A DNA stretch of 46,313 nt from a virus, in the IMG/VR virus record IMGVR_UViG_3300036799_000081, positions 1 to 46,313 of that record; one strand, given 5' to 3'. The notes beneath the pieces were generated by a model, which saw only the letters and a list, made by a program, of their open reading frames with translations, ran no database searches and was not told where the DNA came from. A program made the translations under genes and the position numbers. Below, in pieces: positions 39,319-46,313 of this stretch (its first letter is position 1; each line of letters starts with the position of its first letter).

Positions 39319-39488
39319 TGGGGCGCGTCCTTGAGGACGGCGCGGGCGATATGAGCTTCCCATCCATCTGGGTCGTTGTCGCGTATTTTTATCAGCGCCG
39401 CCTCCAGCCTCGCCACGCGGGCGCGCAGGGCGAAGATGGCGTCCCAAGCTGCGTTACGATCAGGCCAAGATGAAATGTTCTCGCTCAT
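39315..39488 (-). CDS. tandem mini-gene 4: coiled-coil protein
   Basis: 57 residues: MSENISSWPDRNAAWDAIFA, then the shared coil LRARVARLEAALIKIRDNDP and the shared tail ARAVLKDAPQ. It starts inside the stop of mini-gene 3 and stops inside the SNF2 start (both ATGA). The heptad pattern suggests a short coiled coil that could pair with itself or with the related proteins encoded upstream. Function unknown. Confidence 0.7.
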   Translation of the reverse strand: MSENISSWPDRNAAWDAIFALRARVARLEAALIKIRDNDPDGWEAHIARAVLKDAPQ

Positions 39489-39769
39489 TGCGGCGCGTCC
39501 TTGAGGGCGGCGCGGGCGGCGGCCATCGCATCGACATAGGTCGGACCCCGGTACGGGCCAACGTGGATCTGGTGTAGCGTCCAGACCGACTTGTAGGCAG
39601 GATCCTCATGGATCTCGTCGAGTCTGTTTACGAGGCCCGCCAGCGCCGCCTCCAGCTTCGCCGCGCGGGCGCGCAGGGCGGCTATCTCCTTGCCGTCCAC
39701 TCGCTGGATAAAATCCTCTCGCGCTTTTGCGACCCACTTTGCGTCGGCGGGTGATAATTTGTCGCTCAT
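39485..39769 (-). CDS. tandem mini-gene 3: coiled-coil protein, longest copy
   Basis: 94 residues: MSDKLSPADAKWVAKAREDF, then the shared coil EIAALRARAAKLEAALAG, an insertion not found in the other copies (EDPAYKSVWTLHQIHVGPYR), and the shared tail AAARAALKDAPQ. It is joined to both neighbours by ATGA overlaps. The insertion is rich in aromatic residues and His, so it may carry a copy-specific binding surface. Confidence 0.7.
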   Translation of the reverse strand: MSDKLSPADAKWVAKAREDFIQRVDGKEIAALRARAAKLEAALAGLVNRLDEIHEDPAYKSVWTLHQIHVGPYRGPTYVDAMAAARAALKDAPQ

Positions 39770-39945
39770 TGGGGCGTGTCCTTGAGGGCGGCGCGGGCGA
39801 GTGATGCTACCCACGCGCCTGGATCGATGTCGCGTATTTCCATCAGCGCCGCCTCCAGCTTCGCCACGCGGGCGCGAAGGGAAGCGAGCGCCCTATCGCG
39901 AACATCAATTCTTTCTTGCATCGCCGTTTCAAGCTCGTAGCTCAT
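39766..39945 (-). CDS. tandem mini-gene 2: coiled-coil protein
   Basis: 59 residues: MSYELETAMQERIDVRDRAL, the shared coil ASLRARVAKLEAALMEIRD, IDPGAWVASLARAALKD and the final TPQ. It closely resembles mini-gene 4, including the DxDPxxW-xxx-ARA stretch. ATGA overlaps lie on both sides. Function unknown. Confidence 0.7.
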   Translation of the reverse strand: MSYELETAMQERIDVRDRALASLRARVAKLEAALMEIRDIDPGAWVASLARAALKDTPQ

Positions 39946-40220
39946 TGGGGTTTGTCCTTGAGGGCGGCGCGGGCAGACCCAGCATCGTAGTGCCACCCCG
40001 CCATGCCTAGCTTTTCAGCGGCGGCTTCCAGCGCCGCCTCCAGCTTCGCCACGCGGGGGCGAAGGGCGGCAATCTCGGAACATGCCCACCGCACTTGTTG
40101 GGCGGCGGATTTTTCCCCCTGTTGGTCTAATCCGATAACCAAGCCTTCCAATTTCCATAGCTCTTGATCGCTCATCGGCTTGAAATCGAGCGGCCAAGAT
40201 GAAGTGTTCGCAGTCATCAT
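39942..40220 (-). CDS. tandem mini-gene 1: coiled-coil protein
   Basis: 92 residues: an N-terminus unlike the others in length (MMTANTSSWPLDFKPMSDQE, LWKLEGLVIGLDQQGEK), then the shared coil IAALRPRVAKLEAALEAAAE and the shared tail SARAALKDKPQ. The TSSWP phrase recurs near the start of mini-gene 4 (ISSWPD). It is the first of the array and ends with an ATGA overlap. A GGTCTAA word lies inside it at 40124-40130. Confidence 0.7.
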   Translation of the reverse strand: MMTANTSSWPLDFKPMSDQELWKLEGLVIGLDQQGEKSAAQQVRWACSEIAALRPRVAKLEAALEAAAEKLGMAGWHYDAGSARAALKDKPQ

Positions 40221-40247
40221 CGGGGCGCATCCTTGAGGGCGGCGGGC
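40221..40247 (-). repeat. degenerate fifth copy of the mini-gene tail
   Basis: The minus strand reads GCCCGCCGCCCTCAAGGATG then CGCCCCG directly before the ATG of mini-gene 1. It matches the end of each mini-gene (coding ARAALKDAPQ and the ATGA junction) except for a small deletion that breaks the frame. It indicates that a further copy was once present or that duplication breakpoints lie at the junction. Confidence 0.7.
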
Positions 40248-40248
40248 G

Positions 40249-40647
40249 TCACAACACAAGTCCTCTGGCGAGATCGCGATAGACGCTCGCCCATTCGTCG
40301 TAAGTCATGTTCTGGTAGCGAAGCTTGATCCGCCAGACGACGGTGCGCCGGTTGGACTGCGGATCGATCTTTCGCCGTCCGCTATCCTCGACCGGATGCC
40401 ACGGCGTCGCGCCAAGAACGCGCGAACGCCACAACAGGCCGATGCGGGCGCGATGCAGCGACGAGAGCTTGTCGAATACAGACATAAGCTGGACTTGATC
40501 CCACATCTCCCAATCCGCCAAGCCGAACCGGCTCTGGCGCAAAGCCTGATAGACCCAACGCTCTTGCCGCAGGACGCGCAGCTTCGACAGGGCGCGGGCG
40601 GACGCGATGCTGGTGGGGCTATGGCTCTGCGACGGGGGGTCGATCAT
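40249..40647 (-). CDS. hypothetical protein
   Basis: 132 residues, basic. It starts MIDPPSQSHSPTSIASARAL and continues with a helical region (LSKLRVLRQERWVYQALRQS; LSSLHRARIGLLWRSRVLGA), then SNRRTVVWRIKLRYQNMTYD and EWASVYRDLARGLVL. The many Arg, Trp and Tyr residues suggest nucleic-acid contact, but no family is recognised. The ATG overlaps the stop of the RuvC-like gene (ATGA), so the two are coupled and may act together. Confidence 0.65.
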   Translation of the reverse strand: MIDPPSQSHSPTSIASARALSKLRVLRQERWVYQALRQSRFGLADWEMWDQVQLMSVFDKLSSLHRARIGLLWRSRVLGATPWHPVEDSGRRKIDPQSNRRTVVWRIKLRYQNMTYDEWASVYRDLARGLVL

Positions 40648-41120
40648 CGCCCCGTCTCCCTTAGCCAAAGCGCCATCAACAAAGCCTCGCCGCGCCCGGC
40701 GTCCTTGACCAAGCGCAGATTGACGTTGGGGAACAGCTTGATCGCCAGCGCGCGGGCCTTCTCTTTGTCGCCGTCCAGCCGGAAGTGCTTCTTCCAGACG
40801 CCGGGGGCGACATCGACGATCTTGACGCCGGACGCCGACAAGACGCCCATGATGATCCCGTAGCCCATGCCGAACCGGAACGAACTGGACACGCCCTGGC
40901 CGGGAAAAGCATTGACGCGCTCGACCACCGCATGGCTCGGGTTGCGCTCGCTGACGGCGTGAGCGAAGGCTCGGCCGTCGACCATCTTGTCGGCGACAGG
41001 CATGTGAAAGGCGCTCGCCGCATCGACGCCGCCGTCCAGATCCCACGGGATCACGGCGAAAGCCGCGCTCACGCTGCCGGGGTCCACCCCCATCACCGCC
41101 ATCCGACTGAAAATCGTCAT
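40644..41120 (-). CDS. RuvC-like Holliday junction resolvase
   Basis: 158 residues with the RNase H-fold resolvase pattern: MGVDPGSVSAAFAVI (D13), SHAVVERVNAFPGQG (E67) and LVKDAGRGEALLMALW (D140, E145), the usual acidic set. It would cut branched DNA before or during packaging. It is the first gene of the minus-strand replication operon. The promoter -10 box ends 7 nt before the ATG at 41120, so the transcript seems leaderless; an internal ATG at residue 7 (MAVMGVDPG) or 10 is an alternative start. Confidence 0.85.
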   Translation of the reverse strand: MTIFSRMAVMGVDPGSVSAAFAVIPWDLDGGVDAASAFHMPVADKMVDGRAFAHAVSERNPSHAVVERVNAFPGQGVSSSFRFGMGYGIIMGVLSASGVKIVDVAPGVWKKHFRLDGDKEKARALAIKLFPNVNLRLVKDAGRGEALLMALWLRETGR

Positions 41121-41127
41121 GCCAACC

Positions 41128-41156
41128 CATATGAACTATGCTAGACCGTAATGCAA
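41128..41156 (-). promoter_or_regulatory. promoter of the minus-strand replication operon, leaderless
   Basis: On the minus strand TTGCAT (41156-41151) and CATATG (41133-41128) are 17 bp apart, with GGTCTAG in the spacer (41147-41141). Only 7 nt separate the -10 box from the ATG at 41120, so transcription would begin at or next to the start codon. Confidence 0.65.
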
Positions 41157-41165
41157 GCCGGGGGA

Positions 41166-41194
41166 TTGATTTTATTTCACGCCGAGAGTATATG
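41166..41194 (+). promoter_or_regulatory. promoter of the DNA polymerase operon
   Basis: TTGATT (41166-41171) and TATATG (41189-41194) are 17 bp apart. GGTCTAC overlaps the end of the -10 box (41194-41200). The leader is short and holds GAAAGGAGA before the ATG at 41218. It is divergent from the RuvC promoter 10 bp away, so one bound protein could control both. Confidence 0.7.
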
Positions 41195-41217
41195 GTCTAC
41201 ACCGAAAGGAGAACGCC

Positions 41218-41466
41218 ATGCCTAACCCTGTAAGCGAAAAAGACAAGCTCTTCAAAGATGTATCGGATCTCTTTCACAAAAAACCAGTCGAGGACGTAAT
41301 TCCCATTCTGATCACCGCGAGCGCGAGAGCCCTCGTCACCGATTCCGGGATCGACATGGAGAAATTGGCGCGCAACTACAACCGGTTCGTTGAGTTGCTG
41401 GCCAGCCAAGTCACCGACATGGCGAACGAGGACGCCGAGCAAGCCGAGAAGGCGACACGCCAATGA
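41218..41466 (+). CDS. small hypothetical protein
   Basis: 82 residues, acidic and mostly helical (MPNPVSEKDKLFKDVSDLFH; DMEKLARNYNRFVELLASQV). A strong ribosome binding site (AAAGGAGA) and its own promoter support expression as the first gene of the polymerase operon. The end overlaps the next start (ATGA). No family is recognised; size, charge and early position would fit a host-takeover protein, which is speculation. Confidence 0.75.
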   Translation: MPNPVSEKDKLFKDVSDLFHKKPVEDVIPILITASARALVTDSGIDMEKLARNYNRFVELLASQVTDMANEDAEQAEKATRQ

Positions 41467-42110
41467 ACAAGCGCTTCGCAACCCTTCCGGCGGTCCAGCC
41501 GGGGCTTATAGGCCCCATCCCGGACCTGCACGCCAAGCGCGTGGTCGGCGAGATGGTCGAGTTCTTGGAGGCTGTCTCGGCGACCTACAACCAGAAATTG
41601 ACCGCCGCGATGATGCGGCCGGTGGGCGGCAACCCCAAGGCGCAGCAACGCTGGGCGGATCGCGTTAATCGGGCGACAACGCCGGTTCTCGTGGACTTCG
41701 CAACGACATGGGGCAAGCGGGCCAAGTTCCAGATGATCCTGAGCATCTGGACGCCGGACCGATGGAATGGCGCGACGGTCTGGACCTTCTTCCTCTACAG
41801 CGACGGACCGGGAACCGAAAAGCGCAAAAACGGACCCCTGTGGAGGTTCTCGCAACATGCGCTGATCCGGCTCGTCCAGCGCTCGGGCGCGACCGACGCC
41901 GTGCGCCTGATGCTGGCCATGCGGGCGGTCGCGCCCGCCGTCGGCGACGGCATGGCGAACGCGCGCCTGAAGCCGGGCGACGGGCAAATCCTGCACCTGA
42001 AATTCAACGGCGGGATCGCCGTCGTGGACTGGCCGGGAGACTCGGACGTGGCCGTGGTCAAGACCGTTCTCGGTCCGGAGATGGCGCTTCCCGGCCTTGG
42101 CGGGCGCTAA
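41463..42110 (+). CDS. hypothetical protein
   Basis: 215 residues. A helical N-terminal region (HAKRVVGEMVEFLEAVSATY) and a basic middle (PKAQQRWADRVNRATTPVLV) precede WRFSQHALIRLVQRSGATDA, a phrase resembling the S-HAl-R--qR motif of some small nuclease-like or toxin-like domains; that likeness is weak. The C-terminal part is beta-like (GQILHLKFNGGIAVVDWPGD). It overlaps the upstream gene by ATGA and lies 13 bp ahead of the polymerase. Unknown function. Confidence 0.65.
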   Translation: MNKRFATLPAVQPGLIGPIPDLHAKRVVGEMVEFLEAVSATYNQKLTAAMMRPVGGNPKAQQRWADRVNRATTPVLVDFATTWGKRAKFQMILSIWTPDRWNGATVWTFFLYSDGPGTEKRKNGPLWRFSQHALIRLVQRSGATDAVRLMLAMRAVAPAVGDGMANARLKPGDGQILHLKFNGGIAVVDWPGDSDVAVVKTVLGPEMALPGLGGR

Positions 42111-42123
42111 AGGGGAAAACAAC

Positions 42124-44121
42124 ATGGCGGTTTTGCATCTAGATTTCGAGACATGCTCGCGTCTCGACTTGAAGCGCGTCGGCGCGGATGTCTATTCCCG
42201 CGACCCTTCGCTGATCGTCACCGTCATCGCCTGGGCGTTCGACAACGGTCCCATCGAGTCGGCGACGGCGGCGTGGCTAATGCCGGGAATGCTGACCAGC
42301 GACATCAAGACTCATCTGAAGTCGGGCGGGGAATTCCGGGCCTGGAACGCAAGTTTCGAGTGGGCGATCCTGACCAATTATTTCAAGCTCAAGCTCGATC
42401 CGGCGCAAGCCGTTTGCGTCCAGCAGAAAGCTTTGCACGCGGGACTGCCGGCGGCGCTGGAGGACGCGGGCCCGGCGATCGGCGCGGTCCAGCGCAAGGA
42501 CGCGACGGCGCGGCGCTTGATGCTCCAGATGTCCAAGCCGCGCAAGAACCGGGACAAGCCGGACAGCTTCTGGCACCGGGACGACCCCTTAAAGCTCGAA
42601 ACGCTCCGGGCTTATTGCCGCCAGGATGTCGAGGCCGAGCGCGCCATCGACGGCATGATCGCCGACCTGCCGCCGACCGAGCGCGCCATCGCGATCATGG
42701 ACCGACGCGCCAACAACCGGGGCGTCAAGCTCGACTTGCCGTTCGTCGGGGTCTTGAAGGCGCTCGCCCTGGGCGAGACGGCGAAGCTCAACGCCGAGTG
42801 CGAAGCGCTCACGCAGGGGGCCGTGACTTCGCCCGGAACGCAAACCGCGAAGCTTTTGGCGTGGCTGACCAGCCGCAATTTTTCAGGCCCCCAAGGCGCA
42901 TTGCTTTCGGACCTGTCCAAAGAGAGCGTCGCCGTCGCGCTGACGGCTTCGTTCGAGGACCCGTCATTGCGGCGCGTGCTGGAGATCCGACAGGAGATCG
43001 CCAAGTCGTCGCTCAAGAAACTGGACGCGATGCAGCGCTGCGCCGGGCCGGGGGACAGAGTCCGGGGCCAGCTCGCGTACTACGGCGCGTTCCGGACGGG
43101 GCGCTTTGCGGGGCGATTGATCCAGCCGCAGAATTTCCCGCGTCCTCTCATCAAGGACGTGAACTCCTTCACCCGCTACATGCTGCGCTCGATCGCCCAA
43201 GGCGGCCCGGACGCGGACTTCGTGCGCTGCGTCTGGGGCAAGCCGTTGGACGCGGTCGCGACGGCGCTCAGGGGCTGCCTGGTTCCGGCGTCGGGCAAAG
43301 CGTTCGTCGTGCGGGATTTATCTCAGATCGAGGCGCGGGTGATCGCCTGGCTGGCCGGCCAGGACGATCTCCTGCGGGTGTTCGAGGACGGGAGGGCGGA
43401 TGTCTACGTCTACATGCAGCGTAAGCTCGGGCTGCCGTCCAGACAGGCGGCGAAGGCCGCGACGCTCGGGCTTGGCTTCGGCATGGGGCCGAAACACTTC
43501 GTCGATTACGCGCTGACCTACGGCGTCGAAGTGACGGCGCGGGAGAGCGAGGACATGGTGCGCGACTGGCGCGCCGCGAACAGCGCCATCCAAAGCTTCT
43601 GGCGTCGGCTGGACGACGTGGCGAAAAGCGTGCTGCGGGACTTCAAGGGCGTCGCCTCGATCACGCGCAGCGCCAACCAATATGTGTCGTTCACGGCGTC
43701 TCGCGCCCGCAACGGGACGACGCTTCTCACCCTGCTGCTGCCGAGCGGGCGGCGCTTGTACTACCGCAACGCGCGGCTGGCCGTCGATCCCGTCGCGGGG
43801 CGCGAGAGCATCGTCTACGAGGGCGTCGACGCGTACACGAAGAAATGGACGGATGTCAGGACGTGGGGCTCGAAACTGGCCGAGAACGCGACGCAGGCGG
43901 CGGCGCGCGACGTGATCATCGAGGCCGGCTTGCGCGTCGATAATCAGAACTTCGGGAGCTTGGTTCTGTCGGTCCATGACGAACTTTTGTTTGAGGTTGA
44001 CAACGACGACGCGGCGGCGCGCGAGGGCTTCATTAAGACGGAGATCGACGCTAGGCCGAGATGGGCTCCGGACTTGCCGGTGGCGTCGGCGGGCTCGGTG
44101 GTCTGGAGGTACGGAAAATGA
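42124..44121 (+). CDS. family A DNA polymerase with 3'-5' exonuclease domain
   Basis: 665 residues. Exonuclease motif I is at the very start (LHLDFETCSR, D7/E9) and motif III is AYCRQDVEAE. The polymerase motifs are complete: A, VRDLSQIEARVIAWLAG (about 396-412); B, RQAAKAATLGLGFG (about 439-452); C, VLSVHDELLFEV with VHDE near 617-620. It would replicate the phage genome, with the adjacent primase-helicase. I chose ATG 42124 because AAAGGGGA lies ahead of it and it begins the exonuclease motif; an in-frame ATG at 42097 lies inside the preceding gene. Confidence 0.93.
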   Translation: MAVLHLDFETCSRLDLKRVGADVYSRDPSLIVTVIAWAFDNGPIESATAAWLMPGMLTSDIKTHLKSGGEFRAWNASFEWAILTNYFKLKLDPAQAVCVQQKALHAGLPAALEDAGPAIGAVQRKDATARRLMLQMSKPRKNRDKPDSFWHRDDPLKLETLRAYCRQDVEAERAIDGMIADLPPTERAIAIMDRRANNRGVKLDLPFVGVLKALALGETAKLNAECEALTQGAVTSPGTQTAKLLAWLTSRNFSGPQGALLSDLSKESVAVALTASFEDPSLRRVLEIRQEIAKSSLKKLDAMQRCAGPGDRVRGQLAYYGAFRTGRFAGRLIQPQNFPRPLIKDVNSFTRYMLRSIAQGGPDADFVRCVWGKPLDAVATALRGCLVPASGKAFVVRDLSQIEARVIAWLAGQDDLLRVFEDGRADVYVYMQRKLGLPSRQAAKAATLGLGFGMGPKHFVDYALTYGVEVTARESEDMVRDWRAANSAIQSFWRRLDDVAKSVLRDFKGVASITRSANQYVSFTASRARNGTTLLTLLLPSGRRLYYRNARLAVDPVAGRESIVYEGVDAYTKKWTDVRTWGSKLAENATQAAARDVIIEAGLRVDNQNFGSLVLSVHDELLFEVDNDDAAAREGFIKTEIDARPRWAPDLPVASAGSVVWRYGK

Positions 44122-44354
44122 ATTTCAGGCCGATGACGCAATACGCGACCCTCAACGACGAGCATGAGCTTCTGTGTCCGCGCTGCGGCTTCAATTACCT
44201 GCACCAGAGCGATAGCTCGTCTGAATACAACGAAGGAAAAAACTACGGGTTGGCGGTCCCCTACTGGTGTGAAAGCTGCGGCGAGGACAAAGCCTCCGTC
44301 TTGAAACTCAACCACTACAAGGGAAACGTGACAATCGAGTGGGAGTTCAACTAA
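44118..44354 (+). CDS. small zinc-ribbon protein
   Basis: 78 residues. Two CxxC knuckles, LLCPRCGFNYLHQ and YWCESCGEDK, spaced about 30 residues apart, form a zinc ribbon; the rest is acidic and beta-like (VLKLNHYKGNVTIEWEFN). It overlaps the polymerase stop (ATGA) and is followed directly by the primase-helicase GTG. Position suggests a replication accessory role; the ribbon could bind single-stranded DNA or a partner protein. Confidence 0.75.
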   Translation: MNFRPMTQYATLNDEHELLCPRCGFNYLHQSDSSSEYNEGKNYGLAVPYWCESCGEDKASVLKLNHYKGNVTIEWEFN

Positions 44355-46313
44355 GTGGCTGCGCCCCGCTTCGCGCCGTTCACGGAGCCGTTGTCGGTTC
44401 CGCTGGCGCTCTCGTCCAGAAGAAACTGGATCGGTTGGCGTCTCGTCCACGACCCGAACGACCCCGACAACCCCAAGAAAATGCCGGTGGTTCTGGCCCC
44501 GGGGGTTCCGATCAACGACTACCTCAAGCCGCACGCTCACGTCGCCTACGCGGAAGCTCTGGCGCAGGTCGGGCCGCTCAGACTGGCGGGCGTCGGTTTC
44601 GTCATGACGCTGAACTGCGGCATGATCGGCGTCGATCTGGACAAGTGCCGCGATCCGGCGACAGGGGTGATCAACGCCCGCGAGCGGGAAGTCATCGACC
44701 GGCGCGAGACTTACTTCGAGATTTCACCCTCTGGACGAGGCGTCCGGTTCTTTTCGCTCACCGACGTTCCGCTGCGAAAAACGGTGATCGGCGGGGGCGT
44801 CGAAATGTATTCGACAGGGCGCTACCTGACGTTCACGGGCGACAGGATCATCGGGACGCCGTTGGAGATCCACAGAGCGCCCTACGCGGTCAACACTTTG
44901 ATGCAGTGGGCTGCGGACGCCAATGCGGCGAAAGCCGCGTCCAGGGCGGCGGCGGCCGGCCAGTCCCCGGCGGCGGCTCCGGGATCGTTCGAGGACATCG
45001 CGGACCGCGCGGCCTACCGCAACTCGCCGATGGGCAGGATCAACCAGGCGGCGATGGCGGACTTCGACGCCTGGGTGCCCGAATTGCTGCCCGAGGCCGA
45101 GAAGACGGCGGCGGGGGGTTATCGGGTCAAGTCCAGGGACCTTGGGCGGCCGCTGGAGGAAGACCTGTCTCTGTCGCCCTCGGGGATTGTGGATTTCGGG
45201 GTTCACGACTTGGGCGACTCGCGCGAGGGCAAGCGATCGCCGATCGACGTGGTGGCGGAATGGTCGGACCCGCCCTTGGGCGCGGAGGAGGCGGCGGAAT
45301 GGCTCGGGGTTCGCGTGGGCGTCCCTTTCGACGCAGCAAGTACAGGGTCGTCTGGCGCATCACCCGCCGCCGGGGCTGACGCGCCTTTGGCCAAGCTCGT
45401 CCCGTGGCCGTTCGTTCAGGGCAAGATCCCGCCCAAACGCGAATGGCTGGTGCATGGCGGCTGGGCTCCGATGAAGAAAGTCACGCTTCTGCAAGGCGAC
45501 GGCGGCGACGGGAAAAGCCTGTTGATGCACCAGCTTCAGGCGTCTTGCGCCACGGGGACGCCGTGGATCGGGCTGTCGGTCGAGCCGGTGGCCTCGCTGG
45601 GCGTCTACACCGAGGATGACGGCGAGGATTTGGACGAGCGGCAAGCGGCGATTGATCTGGCGTATGGGCAAGAATGTTGTCTTTCCGGACGGCTGCACAG
45701 GTTTCCCCGCGCCGGAGAAGAGAACGAACTGGTGGTGTTCGATCGGGCGCGACGGCCGTCGTTGACGAAATTCTACTTTCAGATTTGCGAGGCGGCGCAG
45801 GATCTGGGGGCGCGGCTCCTGGTCCTGGACGTGGCGGTGGACCTGTACGGCGGCAACGAGATCGTTCGGCCGGAAGTGAGAGCCTTGTTCAGGCCCCTGA
45901 CCAAGCTGGCGCAGGCGATGAACGGCGCGGTGGCGATGTCGATGCACGTCTCGCAGTCGGCGATCAAGAACGAGGGGGGTCACTCGGGGAGCACGGACTG
46001 GTCGAACGCGGCGCGGTCCAGATTGTACCTGAACAGACCCAAGGCGGCGGACGACGGGTCGCTTCTGGACCCGGACGCGCGGGTGCTGACCAGGAAGAAA
46101 TCAAACTACGCGGCGCTGGGGGACACGGTTCAACTTCGTTGGGAGCGCGGGGTTCTGGTTCCGGACGGGCCTCCGTCGGGGGCGGCGGGCGCTTTCAGGC
46201 GAGGGGTCGAGGATGTGTTCATGGACATTCTGGCGGCGGTGACTTCAGAGGGGCAGACGGTGTCCCACAAGTCCAAATCGGGAACCTATGCGCCGCTGGT
46301 GTTCGCGCGCCGG
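44355..46313 (+). CDS. primase-helicase, prim-pol-like N-domain plus RepA-like ATPase (3' end outside window)
   Basis: 653 residues visible from GTG, open to the last base. The N-terminal 190 residues contain SRRNWIGWRL, VGFVMTLNCGMIGVDLDKCR and YFEISPSGRGVRFF, followed by VEMYSTGRYLTFTGD, the layout of phage bifunctional primase-polymerase (AEP-like) domains with the DLD metal-binding pair. After a linker, a RecA-like AAA_25/RepA ATPase has Walker A LLQGDGGDGKSLL (about 379-391) and Walker B RLLVLDVAVDL (about 487-497), then MSMHVSQSA. Such proteins prime and unwind DNA for the polymerase encoded upstream. Truncated only by the window. Confidence 0.85.
   Translation, partial: MAAPRFAPFTEPLSVPLALSSRRNWIGWRLVHDPNDPDNPKKMPVVLAPGVPINDYLKPHAHVAYAEALAQVGPLRLAGVGFVMTLNCGMIGVDLDKCRDPATGVINAREREVIDRRETYFEISPSGRGVRFFSLTDVPLRKTVIGGGVEMYSTGRYLTFTGDRIIGTPLEIHRAPYAVNTLMQWAADANAAKAASRAAAAGQSPAAAPGSFEDIADRAAYRNSPMGRINQAAMADFDAWVPELLPEAEKTAAGGYRVKSRDLGRPLEEDLSLSPSGIVDFGVHDLGDSREGKRSPIDVVAEWSDPPLGAEEAAEWLGVRVGVPFDAASTGSSGASPAAGADAPLAKLVPWPFVQGKIPPKREWLVHGGWAPMKKVTLLQGDGGDGKSLLMHQLQASCATGTPWIGLSVEPVASLGVYTEDDGEDLDERQAAIDLAYGQECCLSGRLHRFPRAGEENELVVFDRARRPSLTKFYFQICEAAQDLGARLLVLDVAVDLYGGNEIVRPEVRALFRPLTKLAQAMNGAVAMSMHVSQSAIKNEGGHSGSTDWSNAARSRLYLNRPKAADDGSLLDPDARVLTRKKSNYAALGDTVQLRWERGVLVPDGPPSGAAGAFRRGVEDVFMDILAAVTSEGQTVSHKSKSGTYAPLVFARR

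Noticed and set aside
1-46313. tRNA genes, integrase, attachment sites or phage RNA polymerase
   Set aside because: No cloverleaf-like sequence, tyrosine or serine recombinase motif, or T7-type RNA polymerase motif was found. Absence is only by eye, and the genome continues beyond the window.

Overview
The window is one contiguous stretch of a tailed double-stranded DNA phage genome (or an assembled phage contig), visibly GC-rich and densely packed, with most neighbouring genes overlapping by 1-8 bp (ATGA, GTGA, TGATG, TAATG junctions). The virion genes point to a podovirus: a long portal, a scaffold, a coat protein of about 370 residues, P22-like head/tail accessory proteins, a T7 gp13-like protein, T7 gp14-like and ejection proteins, and no tape measure, sheath or baseplate genes. 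A GcrA-like regulator, a DUF3309 membrane protein and a PEP-CTERM protein suggest an alphaproteobacterial host, probably Rhizobiales; this is inference from gene content. No integrase, phage RNA polymerase, tRNA or CRISPR array is visible, and the promoters found look sigma70-like, so the phage probably relies on host RNA polymerase.

Layout. 1-4800 (+): an 8-bp tandem repeat and a sigma70-type promoter lead into a CobS-like MoxR AAA+ ATPase and a CobT-like von Willebrand A protein that keeps an HExxH motif. A small membrane protein, a HGG zinc-knuckle protein and a terminase-small-subunit-like protein follow, the last two separated by a possible +1 frameshift site. 4800-5380 is non-coding, relatively AT-rich and repeat-rich, and is the best origin candidate. 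5380-11070: one minus-strand gene, then tail fibre genes with a GIY-YIG homing endonuclease gene among them. 11067-12830: GH19 endolysin and small membrane or surface proteins. 12836-31817 (+): large terminase, portal, scaffold, coat, tail accessory and internal virion proteins, with an antisense HNH endonuclease gene inside the block.

31814-41120 (-): an early/replication block read right to left: a RuvC-like nuclease from an apparently leaderless promoter, an unknown gene, four tandem related coiled-coil mini-genes, an SNF2 helicase, unknown genes, a DUF2800 Fe-S nuclease and a DUF2815 single-strand-binding protein. A terminator follows, then DUF6378-like, secreted, tiny membrane, GcrA-like and PEP-CTERM genes, a disordered protein and a small HTH protein with its own promoter. 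41166-46313 (+): a second promoter drives two unknown genes, a family A DNA polymerase, a zinc-ribbon protein and a primase-helicase cut by the window end.

Most noteworthy are: two genes that seem to start with ATC behind perfect Shine-Dalgarno sequences, each next to a homing-endonuclease gene; the tandem mini-gene array whose ATGA junction is itself the repeated unit; a recurring GGTCTAG/CTAGACC half-palindrome at the promoters; the HExxH-bearing VWA partner of the AAA+ ATPase; 31-bp iteron-like repeats; and a phage-carried PEP-CTERM protein close to a GcrA-like regulator.
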